Of a stretch of 38,098 bases of DNA, positions 6,938 through 14,089 are shown one piece after another (position 1 is the first letter of the stretch; each line of letters begins with the position of its first letter). The position numbers and the translations under genes are program-made. The notes beneath the pieces were generated by a model, which saw nothing but the letters and a program-made list of their open reading frames with translations, made no database searches and was not told the DNA's origin. Origin of the DNA: SVTX01 sp045632305 (GTDB taxonomy: Bacteria; Bacillota; Clostridia; Oscillospirales; CAG-272); NCBI GenBank assembly GCA_045632305.1, contig JAZQWL010000046.1, positions 1 to 38,098 of the forward strand, in the 5' to 3' direction.

Positions 6938-8244
6938 CAGTCTTCCCAATCCTCTTTTTTATCGACACGCTCGGTGTCGTATTTTTTAAGCATTCCGCGT
7001 GTTTTTGCGTCGACCACGGCATAAACCGTCATTCCGTCCGCTCCGTATTCAACGTCCTCAACGGTCGCATTTGCATATAACTTCGAAAGCGCGCCCGCTT
7101 CACTGTTCGGAATAAAGAACTTAACTCTCGCCTTTCCCGCATGAATGATATTTTCAAGAATCTGCGCAAGCTCGGCACAGCCCTGACCCGTCTTCGCAGA
7201 AATATAAGCGGTATGCTCGCGCTCACTGACCTTGGAAATTACGGGGTTATCATAAGTTCCCCTGTCGCACTTATTGAAAACGTAAAGAATGGGCTTGCCC
7301 GTGCAACCGAGTTCCTCAAGTGTCTGCTCCGTGCATTCAAGCTGGGAGAGATACTCAGGGTCGGACGCGTCAACTACGATCATGATAATATCCGAATAGA
7401 CCGCCTCGTCAAGCGTTGACTTGAACGCCTTTACAAGATGGTGAGGAAGGCGCTTTATAAATCCAACGGTGTCAGTTAAAAGTACCTGCTCGCCACCGGG
7501 GAGAGTAAACTTTCTCGTTGTAGGGTCAAGCGTTGCAAAAAGCTTGTCCTCGGCGAGAATTCCCGCGCCGGTTAACGTGTTAAGAAGAGTCGATTTGCCT
7601 GCGTTTGTATAGCCAACAATAGCAATTTTAGGAAGACCGCTTCTATCTCTTGAAACTCGCATACTAAGGCGATTCTTCTCAAGTGCGTCAAGCTCTTCCT
7701 CAAGCGCCATGATTCTTCTCTTTAAGTGACGTCTGTCGCTTTCAAGCTTGGATTCACCTGGGCCTCGCGTACCGATACCGCCTCCGAGACGGGAAAGCTC
7801 TGTTCCCCGTCCGATAAGACGGGGCGCAGTGTACTTAAGCTGGGCAAGCTCAACCTGAAGCTTACCCTCGCCGCTCACCGCATGGAGTGCGAAAATATCA
7901 AGAATGAGCATGGAACGGTCAATAACGCGCACGTCATGACCGATATCGTCCTCAAGATTTCTTATCTGCGCGGGGGAAAGATCCTCGTTGAAAATTATAA
8001 GATCAATATCATTCCCGTCGCAAAGCTCGGAAATTTCCATAACCTTACCGCTGCCGATAAGCGTTCTCGGGTCGGGTGTGGATTTATTCTGAATAACTCG
8101 CGCAAAAACCTCACCGCCCGCGGTATCAAGCAAGCGCTCAAGCTCATCGATGGACTTTTCTTCTTCCTCAAGCATGGAATTGTCTCTTACAAGTCCGACC
8201 AATATTGCGCGTGAATTTATTTTTTCTTTGTTGTTGAAATTCAT
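6937..8244 (-). CDS. hflX: ribosome-associated GTPase HflX
   Basis: A 435-aa Obg-HflX superfamily GTPase. The N-terminal HflX domain has DPRTLIGSGKV, FNEDLSPAQIRNLE and the family signature GGGIGTRGPGESKLE before a coiled-coil linker (residues about 165-195). The G domain follows: GYTNAGKST near residue 210, DTVGF and NKCD. HflX splits stalled or heat-damaged 70S ribosomes. It is the first gene of the hflX-yigZ-tatD operon; GAGG lies five bases before the ATG. The C-terminal domain (after about residue 370) has the usual length. Confidence 0.96.
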   Translation of the reverse strand: MNFNNKEKINSRAILVGLVRDNSMLEEEEKSIDELERLLDTAGGEVFARVIQNKSTPDPRTLIGSGKVMEISELCDGNDIDLIIFNEDLSPAQIRNLEDDIGHDVRVIDRSMLILDIFALHAVSGEGKLQVELAQLKYTAPRLIGRGTELSRLGGGIGTRGPGESKLESDRRHLKRRIMALEEELDALEKNRLSMRVSRDRSGLPKIAIVGYTNAGKSTLLNTLTGAGILAEDKLFATLDPTTRKFTLPGGEQVLLTDTVGFIKRLPHHLVKAFKSTLDEAVYSDIIMIVVDASDPEYLSQLECTEQTLEELGCTGKPILYVFNKCDRGTYDNPVISKVSEREHTAYISAKTGQGCAELAQILENIIHAGKARVKFFIPNSEAGALSKLYANATVEDVEYGADGMTVYAVVDAKTRGMLKKYDTERVDKKEDWED

Positions 8245-8272
8245 AATTACCTCGTGAAATTAAATAGATAGC

Positions 8273-8302
8273 AAAAAAGGATTGCATAGCGCAATCCTTT
8301 TC
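8273..8302 (-). terminator. terminator of rpmE
   Basis: AGGATTGC pairs with GCAATCCT over a five-base loop, followed on the minus strand by six T. It lies between rpmE and hflX. Confidence 0.9.
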
Positions 8303-8354
8303 TAGCATTACAGAATCCCGGGTATCCGAAGATCTGTTATTTGCGGTGTAATAA

Positions 8355-8564
8355 TTACTTCTTGAAGTTTTCGAGTCTCTTCTTGAATCTGTCTACACGG
8401 CCGCCTGCATCAACAAACTTCTGCTTGCCTGTGAAGAAGGGGTGGCACTTAGAGCAAACTTCAACTCTGATCTCAGAACCCTTTGTGGACTTTGTAACTA
8501 CTGTTTCGCCGCAAGCGCACTTGATTACGCACTCTTCGTACTTAGGATGGATGTTCTCTTTCAT
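8355..8564 (-). CDS. rpmE: 50S ribosomal protein L31
   Basis: A 69-aa ribosomal protein of the zinc-binding (C+) type: CxC (CACGE) and CSKC supply the zinc ligands, followed by the diagnostic HPFFTGKQKFVDAGGRVDRF. The ATG at 8564 is used: AGGTG lies six bases upstream, and the family starts MKENIHPKY. An in-frame GTG three codons earlier overlaps the Shine-Dalgarno sequence. It is monocistronic, with a consensus promoter at 8624-8652. Zinc-type L31 is often replaced by a cysteine-less paralogue under zinc starvation; none is seen here. Confidence 0.97.
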   Translation of the reverse strand: MKENIHPKYEECVIKCACGETVVTKSTKGSEIRVEVCSKCHPFFTGKQKFVDAGGRVDRFKKRLENFKK

Positions 8565-8623
8565 TTCTTTCACCTCACAAAATTTTTTCGCTGGTCTTCG
8601 ACAGCGATTTCATAAGTCGATAT

Positions 8624-8652
8624 ATTATACCACAATACTTTCGATTTGTCAA
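8624..8652 (-). promoter_or_regulatory. perfect sigma-A promoter of rpmE
   Basis: On the minus strand: TTGACA, 17 bp, TATAAT. The ~55-base leader holds a small hairpin CGCTG/CAGCG (8590-8607 area), a possible L31 regulatory site, though this is speculative. Confidence 0.92.
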
Positions 8653-8693
8653 TAGGAAATTTTGTGTTTTTGAAATTTTTCCGAATCATCCCA

Positions 8694-9164
8694 TCACATG
8701 GCGATATTTACGTCCGTGTACTGCAAAAGCTCTCTGGATTCACCCTCGCAAATGACGTCGTAATACATTTCCTTGTTTGAGCTTGCCTTGAATTCAATAT
8801 ACGAAACCGTTCTGCCGTCTACAGCGTCCTTATTCTTATCGGTCAAGTGTATTTTAACTGTAATTTTAGTTTCTTCCTCTACGAATTCGAGCTTTATGTC
8901 AGACTGCTTTTCCACGTTTTCACGAAGAAGAATGATCTTGTAAATATTTCTTCCGTCGCCCTGAAGAAAGGTCTTGTAAACGAACAGATGATTATTTATA
9001 GAATCAAATGCCCCGCTTCTGTCCTCCGCAAGCCAAGCCGCAACGTGAGGATTATTATTTATTTTTTTCTGACTGACATTCGAAATCACTCTCTGCGTAG
9101 TATTACACGCCGCAAACTGTGTCATGAGAAGCACGAGCGTTAAAAGGATCAATATTTTTTTCAT
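8694..9164 (-). CDS. lipoprotein of unknown function
   Basis: A 156-aa protein with a classic type II signal peptide: KK, a hydrophobic core ILILLTLVLLM and a lipobox FAAC, with Cys20 as the lipidation site. The mature part has no recognised domain; it shows alternating charged and hydrophobic residues typical of beta-rich folds (KLEFVEEETKITVKIHL). It would be attached to the outer face of the membrane by the Lgt encoded at 21607-22461. The ribosome site is GAGGG, and an extended -10 promoter lies at 9198-9206. It is a single-gene unit, divergent from spoIIGA. Confidence 0.82.
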   Translation of the reverse strand: MKKILILLTLVLLMTQFAACNTTQRVISNVSQKKINNNPHVAAWLAEDRSGAFDSINNHLFVYKTFLQGDGRNIYKIILLRENVEKQSDIKLEFVEEETKITVKIHLTDKNKDAVDGRTVSYIEFKASSNKEMYYDVICEGESRELLQYTDVNIAM

Positions 9165-9197
9165 TTCTTTGCCCTCTTATTATAACCTGTTTTCTTT

Positions 9198-9206
9198 ATT
9201 ATAGCA
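9198..9206 (-). promoter_or_regulatory. extended -10 promoter element for the lipoprotein gene
   Basis: On the minus strand TGC-TATAAT (extended -10). No good -35 is found at 17 bp, which is common for extended -10 promoters. Confidence 0.6.
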
Positions 9207-9263
9207 TACACTTATGGCGATTTTATTAACTTTTGAAAAAAATTTTTCTTTTTTGCCTTATAC

Positions 9264-9296
9264 TCGACAGTTTTCACTTTCTGCCCGATGTATAAT
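9264..9296 (+). promoter_or_regulatory. spoIIG-type promoter with long spacer and Spo0A-like box
   Basis: TATAAT at 9291-9296 and TCGACA at 9264-9269 are 21 bp apart, too far for ordinary sigma-A use. The same region reads CTCGACA (9263-9269), one mismatch from the reverse 0A box TTCGACA. The Bacillus spoIIG promoter has this odd architecture: a 22-bp spacer and Spo0A bound at the -35. The activation mechanism here is inferred by analogy. Confidence 0.65.
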
Positions 9297-9323
9297 TTTT
9301 ATATCAATTTCAAGGAGAAAAAT

Positions 9324-10184
9324 ATGATACTCGACGTTTACGTTGACCTCTTTTTTCTTATCAATTTCAGCATGGACTATATCTGTCTTTACATAACATC
9401 AAAAATCGTAAGACAAAAGGTGAACGCAAAAAAATATATCATCGCTTCTATCATCGGTGGGGCATATTCCGTTCTCGCACTTTTTTTCACATTCCATTCA
9501 ATAATCGCCTTCATAATCGATATGCTTATCTGCATAATTATGATATCGATATGCTTCTGCGCCAAGGGGAATGAAAAAAGGCACGTCTTCGGCACAGCTC
9601 TTCTCTACATAGGCATTTCCATGCTTCTCGGCGGTGTCATGACGGCTATTTTCAATCTTCTCAACAGATTGGATATTGATCTTAGCGGTCTTTCAAATGA
9701 CGGAGCGCACACCTACACCTTCGCAATTATCGCGGTAATTTCCGCCGCACTGTCCACAAAAGGCATCTCGCTCATCACAAAAAAGAACAGACACAAGGAA
9801 TATTGGGTTCGGATTTACATAAACGGGCGCGTCTGCTCCCTTTTCGGCTTTGTTGACACAGGAAATCTTGTGCAGGACGTCTTAAGCGGCAAAAGCATAA
9901 TTTTCATAGACAGATCTGCTTCGAAGGATACAATAGACCCCGATGCCGAGACTAAATTTTACAAAGGTGAGATAATATATAAGGGCTCACGACTCATACC
10001 TATAAGCACGGCAAACGGCTCTTCCATGACTTTGGTATTTGCGCCCGACAAGGTTGTGCTCAAAGAAAAAAGTCAAAAAGAGGTAGCGGAATATGAGGTG
10101 GATTGCCTTATATCTCTTACCGACATCAAAAAAGATACGTACTCCGCAATAATCCCCGAGGAGCTTACAAGACTTAATATATAG
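9324..10184 (+). CDS. spoIIGA: sigma-E processing peptidase SpoIIGA
   Basis: A 286-aa membrane aspartic protease that removes the pro-sequence of SigE in the mother cell after a signal from the forespore (SpoIIR). The N-terminal half carries five predicted membrane helices (from MILDVYVDLFFLINFSMDY to about residue 150). The cytoplasmic C-terminal half has the catalytic motif FGFVDTGN, with Asp178. The start is the ATG at 9324, with AAGGAGA seven bases upstream. It is the first gene of the operon; sigE starts 10 bases downstream. The length is close to the Bacillus enzyme (309). Confidence 0.95.
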   Translation: MILDVYVDLFFLINFSMDYICLYITSKIVRQKVNAKKYIIASIIGGAYSVLALFFTFHSIIAFIIDMLICIIMISICFCAKGNEKRHVFGTALLYIGISMLLGGVMTAIFNLLNRLDIDLSGLSNDGAHTYTFAIIAVISAALSTKGISLITKKNRHKEYWVRIYINGRVCSLFGFVDTGNLVQDVLSGKSIIFIDRSASKDTIDPDAETKFYKGEIIYKGSRLIPISTANGSSMTLVFAPDKVVLKEKSQKEVAEYEVDCLISLTDIKKDTYSAIIPEELTRLNI

Positions 10185-10194
10185 GGAGGAATTT

Positions 10195-10896
10195 ATGCAC
10201 AACATTATAAGAAAGCTTCTTTTGATCTTCAAATTTAAAAAAAGAGACGAGGGCGTTTTCTATATCAACGGCCCCGACCTTCTGCCGCCGCCACTGACAA
10301 AGGAGGAGGAAGCAAAAGCGATTTTAGAAGCGCCGTATTCCGAGGACGCTCGGCAAAAGCTCATAGAGCACAACCTTCGACTCGTGGTTTATATCGCGAA
10401 AAAATTTGAAAACACGGGTATATATATCGAGGATCTTATATCCATCGGAACGATCGGTCTGATAAAAGCGGTTAACACCTTCTGCTCGGAGAAAAATATA
10501 AAGCTTGCAACCTACGCGTCACGTTGCATCGAAAACGAAATACTTATGTATATACGGAAAAACTCGGCGCACGCGGGAGATATTTCCATTGACGAGCCAC
10601 TGAACTCCGACGCGGAGGGAAATCAGCTTCTCCTCTCCGATATTCTTGGCACGGACGAGGATTCCATTTCCGCGGAAATTCAACGCGACGAGGAGAAGCG
10701 AATGATATACCGCGCCATAAGTATGCTCACCTCCCGTGAGCAGGAAATAATCAAACTCCGCTTCGGGCTATTCGGCGCAAAGGAAATGACACAAAAGGAG
10801 GTAGCCGATCACCTCGGAATCTCACAATCCTACATATCTCGGCTCGAAAAAAAGATAATCAACGACCTTCGGCTGCAGCTGGAGGGTAAAATATAA
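10195..10896 (+). CDS. sigE: RNA polymerase sporulation sigma factor SigE (pro-protein)
   Basis: A 233-aa mother-cell sigma factor. The N-terminal ~25 residues (IIRKLLLIFKFKKRDEGVFY) form the hydrophobic/basic pro-sequence cut by SpoIIGA. Then come LPPPLTKEEE, region 2 NLRLVVYIAKKFENTG and EDLISIGTIGLIKAV, TYASRCIENEILMYIR, and the region 4 helix-turn-helix TQKEVADHLGISQSYISRLE. These match Bacillus SigE almost word for word. AGGGAGGA lies upstream. Its regulon in relatives includes spoIIIA, encoded just beyond on the other strand. The frequent downstream partner sigG is absent here; a palindromic element begins at the stop codon instead. Confidence 0.97.
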   Translation: MHNIIRKLLLIFKFKKRDEGVFYINGPDLLPPPLTKEEEAKAILEAPYSEDARQKLIEHNLRLVVYIAKKFENTGIYIEDLISIGTIGLIKAVNTFCSEKNIKLATYASRCIENEILMYIRKNSAHAGDISIDEPLNSDAEGNQLLLSDILGTDEDSISAEIQRDEEKRMIYRAISMLTSREQEIIKLRFGLFGAKEMTQKEVADHLGISQSYISRLEKKIINDLRLQLEGKI

Positions 10897-10932
10897 AAGG
10901 GCAGGCATATGCGTGTTATCCTTAACGGAGAA
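10895..10932 (+). repeat. left arm of a 38-bp long-range inverted repeat
   Basis: This arm pairs with 11240-11277 at 32 of 38 positions: 12 perfect outer bases (AAAAGGGCAGGC), a 14-base middle with 8 matches and 12 perfect inner bases (CTTAACGGAGAA). It starts inside the sigE stop codon. Part of it can alternatively fold locally: GCGTGTT (10911-10917) pairs with AACACGC (10931-10937). Confidence 0.85.
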
Positions 10933-10938
10933 CACGCA

Positions 10939-11098
10939 ATGAATTGCAACCTTGCGGTTGCATGAATTGAAAGTCGTGCTTTCGTGAATTGCCTACGACA
11001 TGAATTGTGCCTTACGGCACATTGGTTGCAATTCATTTCATGGAGCGAAGCGAGAATTCATGGCGGAGCCAATTCATGATGCGTCAGCATCAATTCAC
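10939..11098. repeat. mini-hairpin array, locus 1 (four ATGAATTG, four CAATTCAT)
   Basis: Forward words start at 10939, 10962, 10984 (GTGAATTG) and 11000. Inverted words start at 11029, 11054 (GAATTCAT), 11070 and 11091 (CAATTCAC). Short self-complementary inserts separate them: GCAACC/GGTTGC, GAAAG/CTTTC, GTGCC/GGCAC, TGGC/GCCA and GATGC/GCATC, plus GCGAAGC at 11045-11051. The arms differ from unit to unit but remain paired. The forward half can also pair with the inverted half. No open reading frame crosses it. It lies between the convergent genes sigE and the PRK06851-type gene and resembles the array at 34445-34606. Confidence 0.88.
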
Positions 11099-11113
11099 TC
11101 ATAAAAAACGAAC

Positions 11114-11158
11114 AGAGCAAGAATAGAAGGATTTGTTTCCTTTTACTCTTGCTCTTTT
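11114..11158. terminator. bidirectional terminator next to hairpin array 1
   Basis: An 18-base arm (11114-11131) pairs with 11138-11155 at 16 positions, with AGAGCAAGA/TCTTGCTCT outermost. Four T follow, and a run of six A lies shortly before it, so it can serve sigE and the opposing gene. Confidence 0.75.
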
Positions 11159-11173
11159 CTGCTTGTATATGGG

Positions 11174-11211
11174 TTTGGGCTTAGCCCAAATGCATTTGAC
11201 CAGTCAAATGC
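11174..11211. repeat. two short palindromes in the right part of the sigE convergent spacer
   Basis: TTTGGGC with a three-base loop (11174-11190) and GCATTTGAC with a two-base loop (11192-11211). Like those at 924-992, they are nearly perfect, with minimal loops and no T run. Confidence 0.75.
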
Positions 11212-11239
11212 GATGCTCGCACTTAGTAGAGGTTTCAAA

Positions 11240-11277
11240 TTCTCCGTTAAGAACATCACCCTTACGCCTGCCCTTTT
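11240..11277 (-). repeat. right arm of the 38-bp long-range inverted repeat
   Basis: Complement of 10895-10932 (32 of 38 positions). It ends three bases before the stop codon of the opposing gene, so the two arms exactly fill the edges of the convergent spacer. Confidence 0.85.
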
Positions 11278-11280
11278 GCT

Positions 11281-12327
11281 TTACAACACAGCTTCACAAA
11301 AGCTTTCGATCATTCTGTTGACCACGCCGAAATCCATGGCTTGCTTATAAATTTCCTCAAGCGCGAAATGATGTACCGACGCACGGAAAAGATGTCTTAC
11401 GGCAAGCTCCACACTGCTTTTATATAATGAAAAGGTATATTTAAGATCCGCCTTGACCTCGCTTGGAAGAATGGGGATGAAACGCTTCATATTCACATAA
11501 TCTATCCGCTCTGCGTCAAGCTCAAGATTTGCGCGTGGATCGGACAGAATAAAAGCGATCCGCTGTTGTCGCTCAAAGATTCCGTTTATTTTCTTTGGAA
11601 TGATCGGATCGTAGGAAATATAATAATCGCACTTGCTTTCGTCAAGTCGACGCTTTATTTTTTCTAACATAATATATCCCGTGCCGTACGCGTCCCCGAC
11701 AATGACGCATCTGTCCGCCATTTTCTCAAAGGTGTCAAATCGAATCCTACCCTTCATGCTCACCGAATCGATAAGACGTATCTCAGTATCCCCCGCTCCC
11801 GACAGATCCAACCTTTCGGTCAGCTTTTCGGCGGCGCGGGAGAGCTTGTCATAGATCAAAAATCTGTCCGTGTACGACTCAATGACAGGAGAAAGATTTC
11901 CGCATATCGCCATCGCATCGTAAGCTCTGCGATATTCAAGAGTCTTCCCCTCATTCAGTCGCAAAATCTCGCTTCTGTATTTATCGAGAACTCTATCGTC
12001 CCAACCTTCCCCGAGATTGATAATATTGTCCCTGACGCCGGGATAAACCATCTCGTATGTATGCGGCGCAGTACCGTCGATTACAGCGACTCTTCTCTTC
12101 CCGTGAATTATGATTCCGTCAAGTGACTCGGGATCGGACGAGCAATAAAAATACTCTACCCTATATCCTCTGCTCTCGGAGAAAGCCGCGCACCGTCTCA
12201 TAAATCCCGACTTTCCCGTACCGGGGCCTCCCTTGATTATGTACAGCTTATCGACCGAGGAAAAGCATTCTTCATAGTAATTACAAAATCCCTGCGCCGA
12301 ATTTGATGCCGCAAAATATTTTTCCAA
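11281..12327 (-). CDS. PRK06851-type two-domain P-loop protein
   Basis: A 348-aa protein matching the PRK06851 group, a family of unknown function common in spore formers. Domain 1 has a good Walker A, GGPGTGKS (residues 33-40), and later SSDPESLDGI and VIDGTAPHTYE. Domain 2 repeats the pattern (ISYDPIIPKKINGI, FILSDPRANLE) from about residue 184, but its P-loop reads GDAYGTGY (211-218), lacking the Lys-Ser. So one nucleotide site is probably intact and one degenerate. The start is TTG at 12327: AGGAGG lies eight bases upstream and no better ATG exists. It lies 102 bases downstream of spoIIIAH, with a terminator between, and is co-oriented with the spoIIIA operon. Confidence 0.85.
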   Translation of the reverse strand: MEKYFAASNSAQGFCNYYEECFSSVDKLYIIKGGPGTGKSGFMRRCAAFSESRGYRVEYFYCSSDPESLDGIIIHGKRRVAVIDGTAPHTYEMVYPGVRDNIINLGEGWDDRVLDKYRSEILRLNEGKTLEYRRAYDAMAICGNLSPVIESYTDRFLIYDKLSRAAEKLTERLDLSGAGDTEIRLIDSVSMKGRIRFDTFEKMADRCVIVGDAYGTGYIMLEKIKRRLDESKCDYYISYDPIIPKKINGIFERQQRIAFILSDPRANLELDAERIDYVNMKRFIPILPSEVKADLKYTFSLYKSSVELAVRHLFRASVHHFALEEIYKQAMDFGVVNRMIESFCEAVL

Positions 12328-12388
12328 TCTACCGTCCTCCTTGAATTTTTCTAATTACAGTATATGCCGAACGTGGCGCAAAATTACT

Positions 12389-12422
12389 AAAAAAGCACCC
12401 GTAAGCTCAATGCTTGCGGGTG
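12389..12422 (-). terminator. terminator of the spoIIIA operon
   Basis: CACCCGTAAGC pairs with GCTTGCGGGTG (one G-T pair), with six T following on the minus strand. It lies just after the spoIIIAH stop. Confidence 0.9.
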
Positions 12423-12429
12423 TTTAATA

Positions 12430-13020
12430 TCATATTTCCTTTGCGGTGATAGTGATATTTACGGGCTCAATACCTGCCTGCTCGTAAACCACGGCGTTGA
12501 TCTGCGCGAGCTGAGCGGGAGTAAGCTTACCCTCGCAGGAAACCACGATGCTTGCGCTCTCGCCGTTAATGACCGCGATACACTTCTGGAAGCCCTTGGT
12601 CACAATAATGGACTCGATATCCGCCTCCTGCTTCATTTCAAGCGATATCTGCTTGATCTCGGAGATTGCCTCCGCCTTTACCTCTTCGCTTGCGTCCTGA
12701 TTTTCAACAACGGCGTTAAGTACCTCAAGCGCCTCGTCGCGTGCTCTCTGTCTGTTTACCTGAATCGTTGAAAAATAGGAATCGAGCGCGCTCTCCTCAC
12801 CGCTTGTGTTCTCACTTGTGGGGTTCTTACTGCTTTCAAGCTCGTTCTGCATTCCGTTGCCGCCGCTATAAGTATAGCCGTCGTCATCATCCGAAAACAA
12901 CGCGAGATTTAAGCATACTGCAACTCCTATCAGCGCAACTGCGCCGATTATGATAAGATTTCTCTTACCGATCTTGGAAAAAAACTTCTTGATTTTACCC
13001 TTTGCATCTGTGAACGTCAT
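12430..13020 (-). CDS. spoIIIAH: stage III sporulation protein AH
   Basis: A 196-aa bitopic membrane protein of the SpoIIIA-SpoIIQ channel between mother cell and forespore. A basic N-terminus (residues 1-21) and one membrane helix (about 22-42) are followed by a low-complexity acidic/serine linker with two adjacent Glu/Ser-rich stretches, then the YscJ/FliF-like ring-building domain (from about residue 80: SYFSTIQVNRQRARDEAL to INAVVYEQAGIEPVNITI). It is the last gene of the operon, with GGGAGG upstream and 58 bases after spoIIIAG. Relatives bind SpoIIQ in the forespore membrane; spoIIQ is not in this window. Confidence 0.93.
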   Translation of the reverse strand: MTFTDAKGKIKKFFSKIGKRNLIIIGAVALIGVAVCLNLALFSDDDDGYTYSGGNGMQNELESSKNPTSENTSGEESALDSYFSTIQVNRQRARDEALEVLNAVVENQDASEEVKAEAISEIKQISLEMKQEADIESIIVTKGFQKCIAVINGESASIVVSCEGKLTPAQLAQINAVVYEQAGIEPVNITITAKEI

Positions 13021-13078
13021 ATGTATTCCTCCCGAAATTTACTTTGTGGTACATTATATTAGCCGACATATCCCATTA

Positions 13079-13606
13079 TTACCTGGTATCAATTATTTTT
13101 ACATATATTCTGCTGAGCGGAACTCCGTAAGCGGACGAAATAAGCTCCTCCGCCTGGTCCTTTGAGATATTGATCCCATCCCCATAAATCACGACGCCAA
13201 TGCCAAGAATGTCGGGCGCATGCTCACCAAGATAAATGGGATGAGCATTCGATCCGCTCCCGATAATTACGTATTCATCACGGTTTGAGCCCGCCCCGTT
13301 ATTGCTGTTTTTGGCGTAAATACTCTCACTGCTACCCGAAAGGCGCGCGGAAACCGAAATAGAGCTAACTCCCCCGAAGCTTGAGCAAAATTTGCGTATA
13401 TCCTCCTCAAGCGCAAGCTCGTAATCCTCAATATTCAGCTTTTCCTCATGCTCGCAGTCCGCATCCTTTTCACTTGCGGCATCAAACATATCACTGTTTC
13501 CCACAAATAGCAGAACCACGCCGACCGCGATCAAAATAAGGATTATCTTAAGCCCGCCCTTCTTTTTCATCTCTCCGAGAACGGCAGAAATCTTATTTTC
13601 ACCCAT
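13079..13606 (-). CDS. spoIIIAG: stage III sporulation protein AG
   Basis: A 175-aa bitopic protein with a short basic N-terminus, a membrane helix at about residues 20-36 (IILILIAVGVVLLFVG) and an intermembrane ring-building domain. That domain has the typical FCSSFGGVSSISVSARL and DILGIGVVIYGDG blocks. In Bacillus AG forms a large ring between the two membranes. GGAGG precedes the ATG, and spoIIIAF ends two bases earlier. A Ser/Asn-rich insertion (SNNGAGSNRDEY) lies mid-domain, consistent with the loop of other AG proteins. Confidence 0.93.
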   Translation of the reverse strand: MGENKISAVLGEMKKKGGLKIILILIAVGVVLLFVGNSDMFDAASEKDADCEHEEKLNIEDYELALEEDIRKFCSSFGGVSSISVSARLSGSSESIYAKNSNNGAGSNRDEYVIIGSGSNAHPIYLGEHAPDILGIGVVIYGDGINISKDQAEELISSAYGVPLSRIYVKIIDTR

Positions 13607-13608
13607 AA

Positions 13609-14085
13609 CTAACCTCCGACAATTACGACCGTCTCACACGAAAGTCGGCTATCAAGATAGCTCTTTATTGCGTTGCTGTCGGCAAATACGGCTCTGCCAA
13701 GCAACGTTACCGACACTCGCTCAAGACGCGCCTCGCTTCTGTAATCATACTTGATATTGATTTTTAATTCCGACTCGTCAAGGGAAAATCTCTTTGCAAG
13801 ATCCGCGCGAATATCCCTTTTGATCAGATCTATCTCGGCATTTTCAATATAACTGTCAAAAACGCTTTCATATTCTGTCGCGACCTCCTCTCCGTTGAGC
13901 ATTTCATCAAACGAAATATCCGAAATGCCGTCTATTACGGATATAAGCGGCATTATCGCGACTGTAAAAATACACAGTCCCGAAATAAAGCTTATATGCT
14001 TTGCCATATTTGACGTTGACAAAAGCTCTCTTGCCACAAAGCAAATTATCGAGATCACAAGTATCGATATTATATATTCCTTCAT
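13609..14085 (-). CDS. spoIIIAF: stage III sporulation protein AF
   Basis: A 158-aa protein with two N-terminal membrane helices (about residues 3-20 and 28-50) and a soluble C-terminal domain with RAARV-type ring-building character (LAKRFSLDESELKINIKYDYR). It belongs to the SpoIIIA channel complex. AAGGTGAG lies before the ATG; it starts four bases after spoIIIAE. The identity rests on operon position plus topology, since AF sequences are poorly conserved. Confidence 0.9.
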   Translation of the reverse strand: MKEYIISILVISIICFVARELLSTSNMAKHISFISGLCIFTVAIMPLISVIDGISDISFDEMLNGEEVATEYESVFDSYIENAEIDLIKRDIRADLAKRFSLDESELKINIKYDYRSEARLERVSVTLLGRAVFADSNAIKSYLDSRLSCETVVIVGG

Positions 14086-14089
14086 ACTC

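Noticed and set aside
10939..11098. CRISPR array
   Set aside because: The words are only eight bases long, spaced 16-25, half of them inverted, and the inserts are palindromes rather than unique spacers. No cas genes are present.
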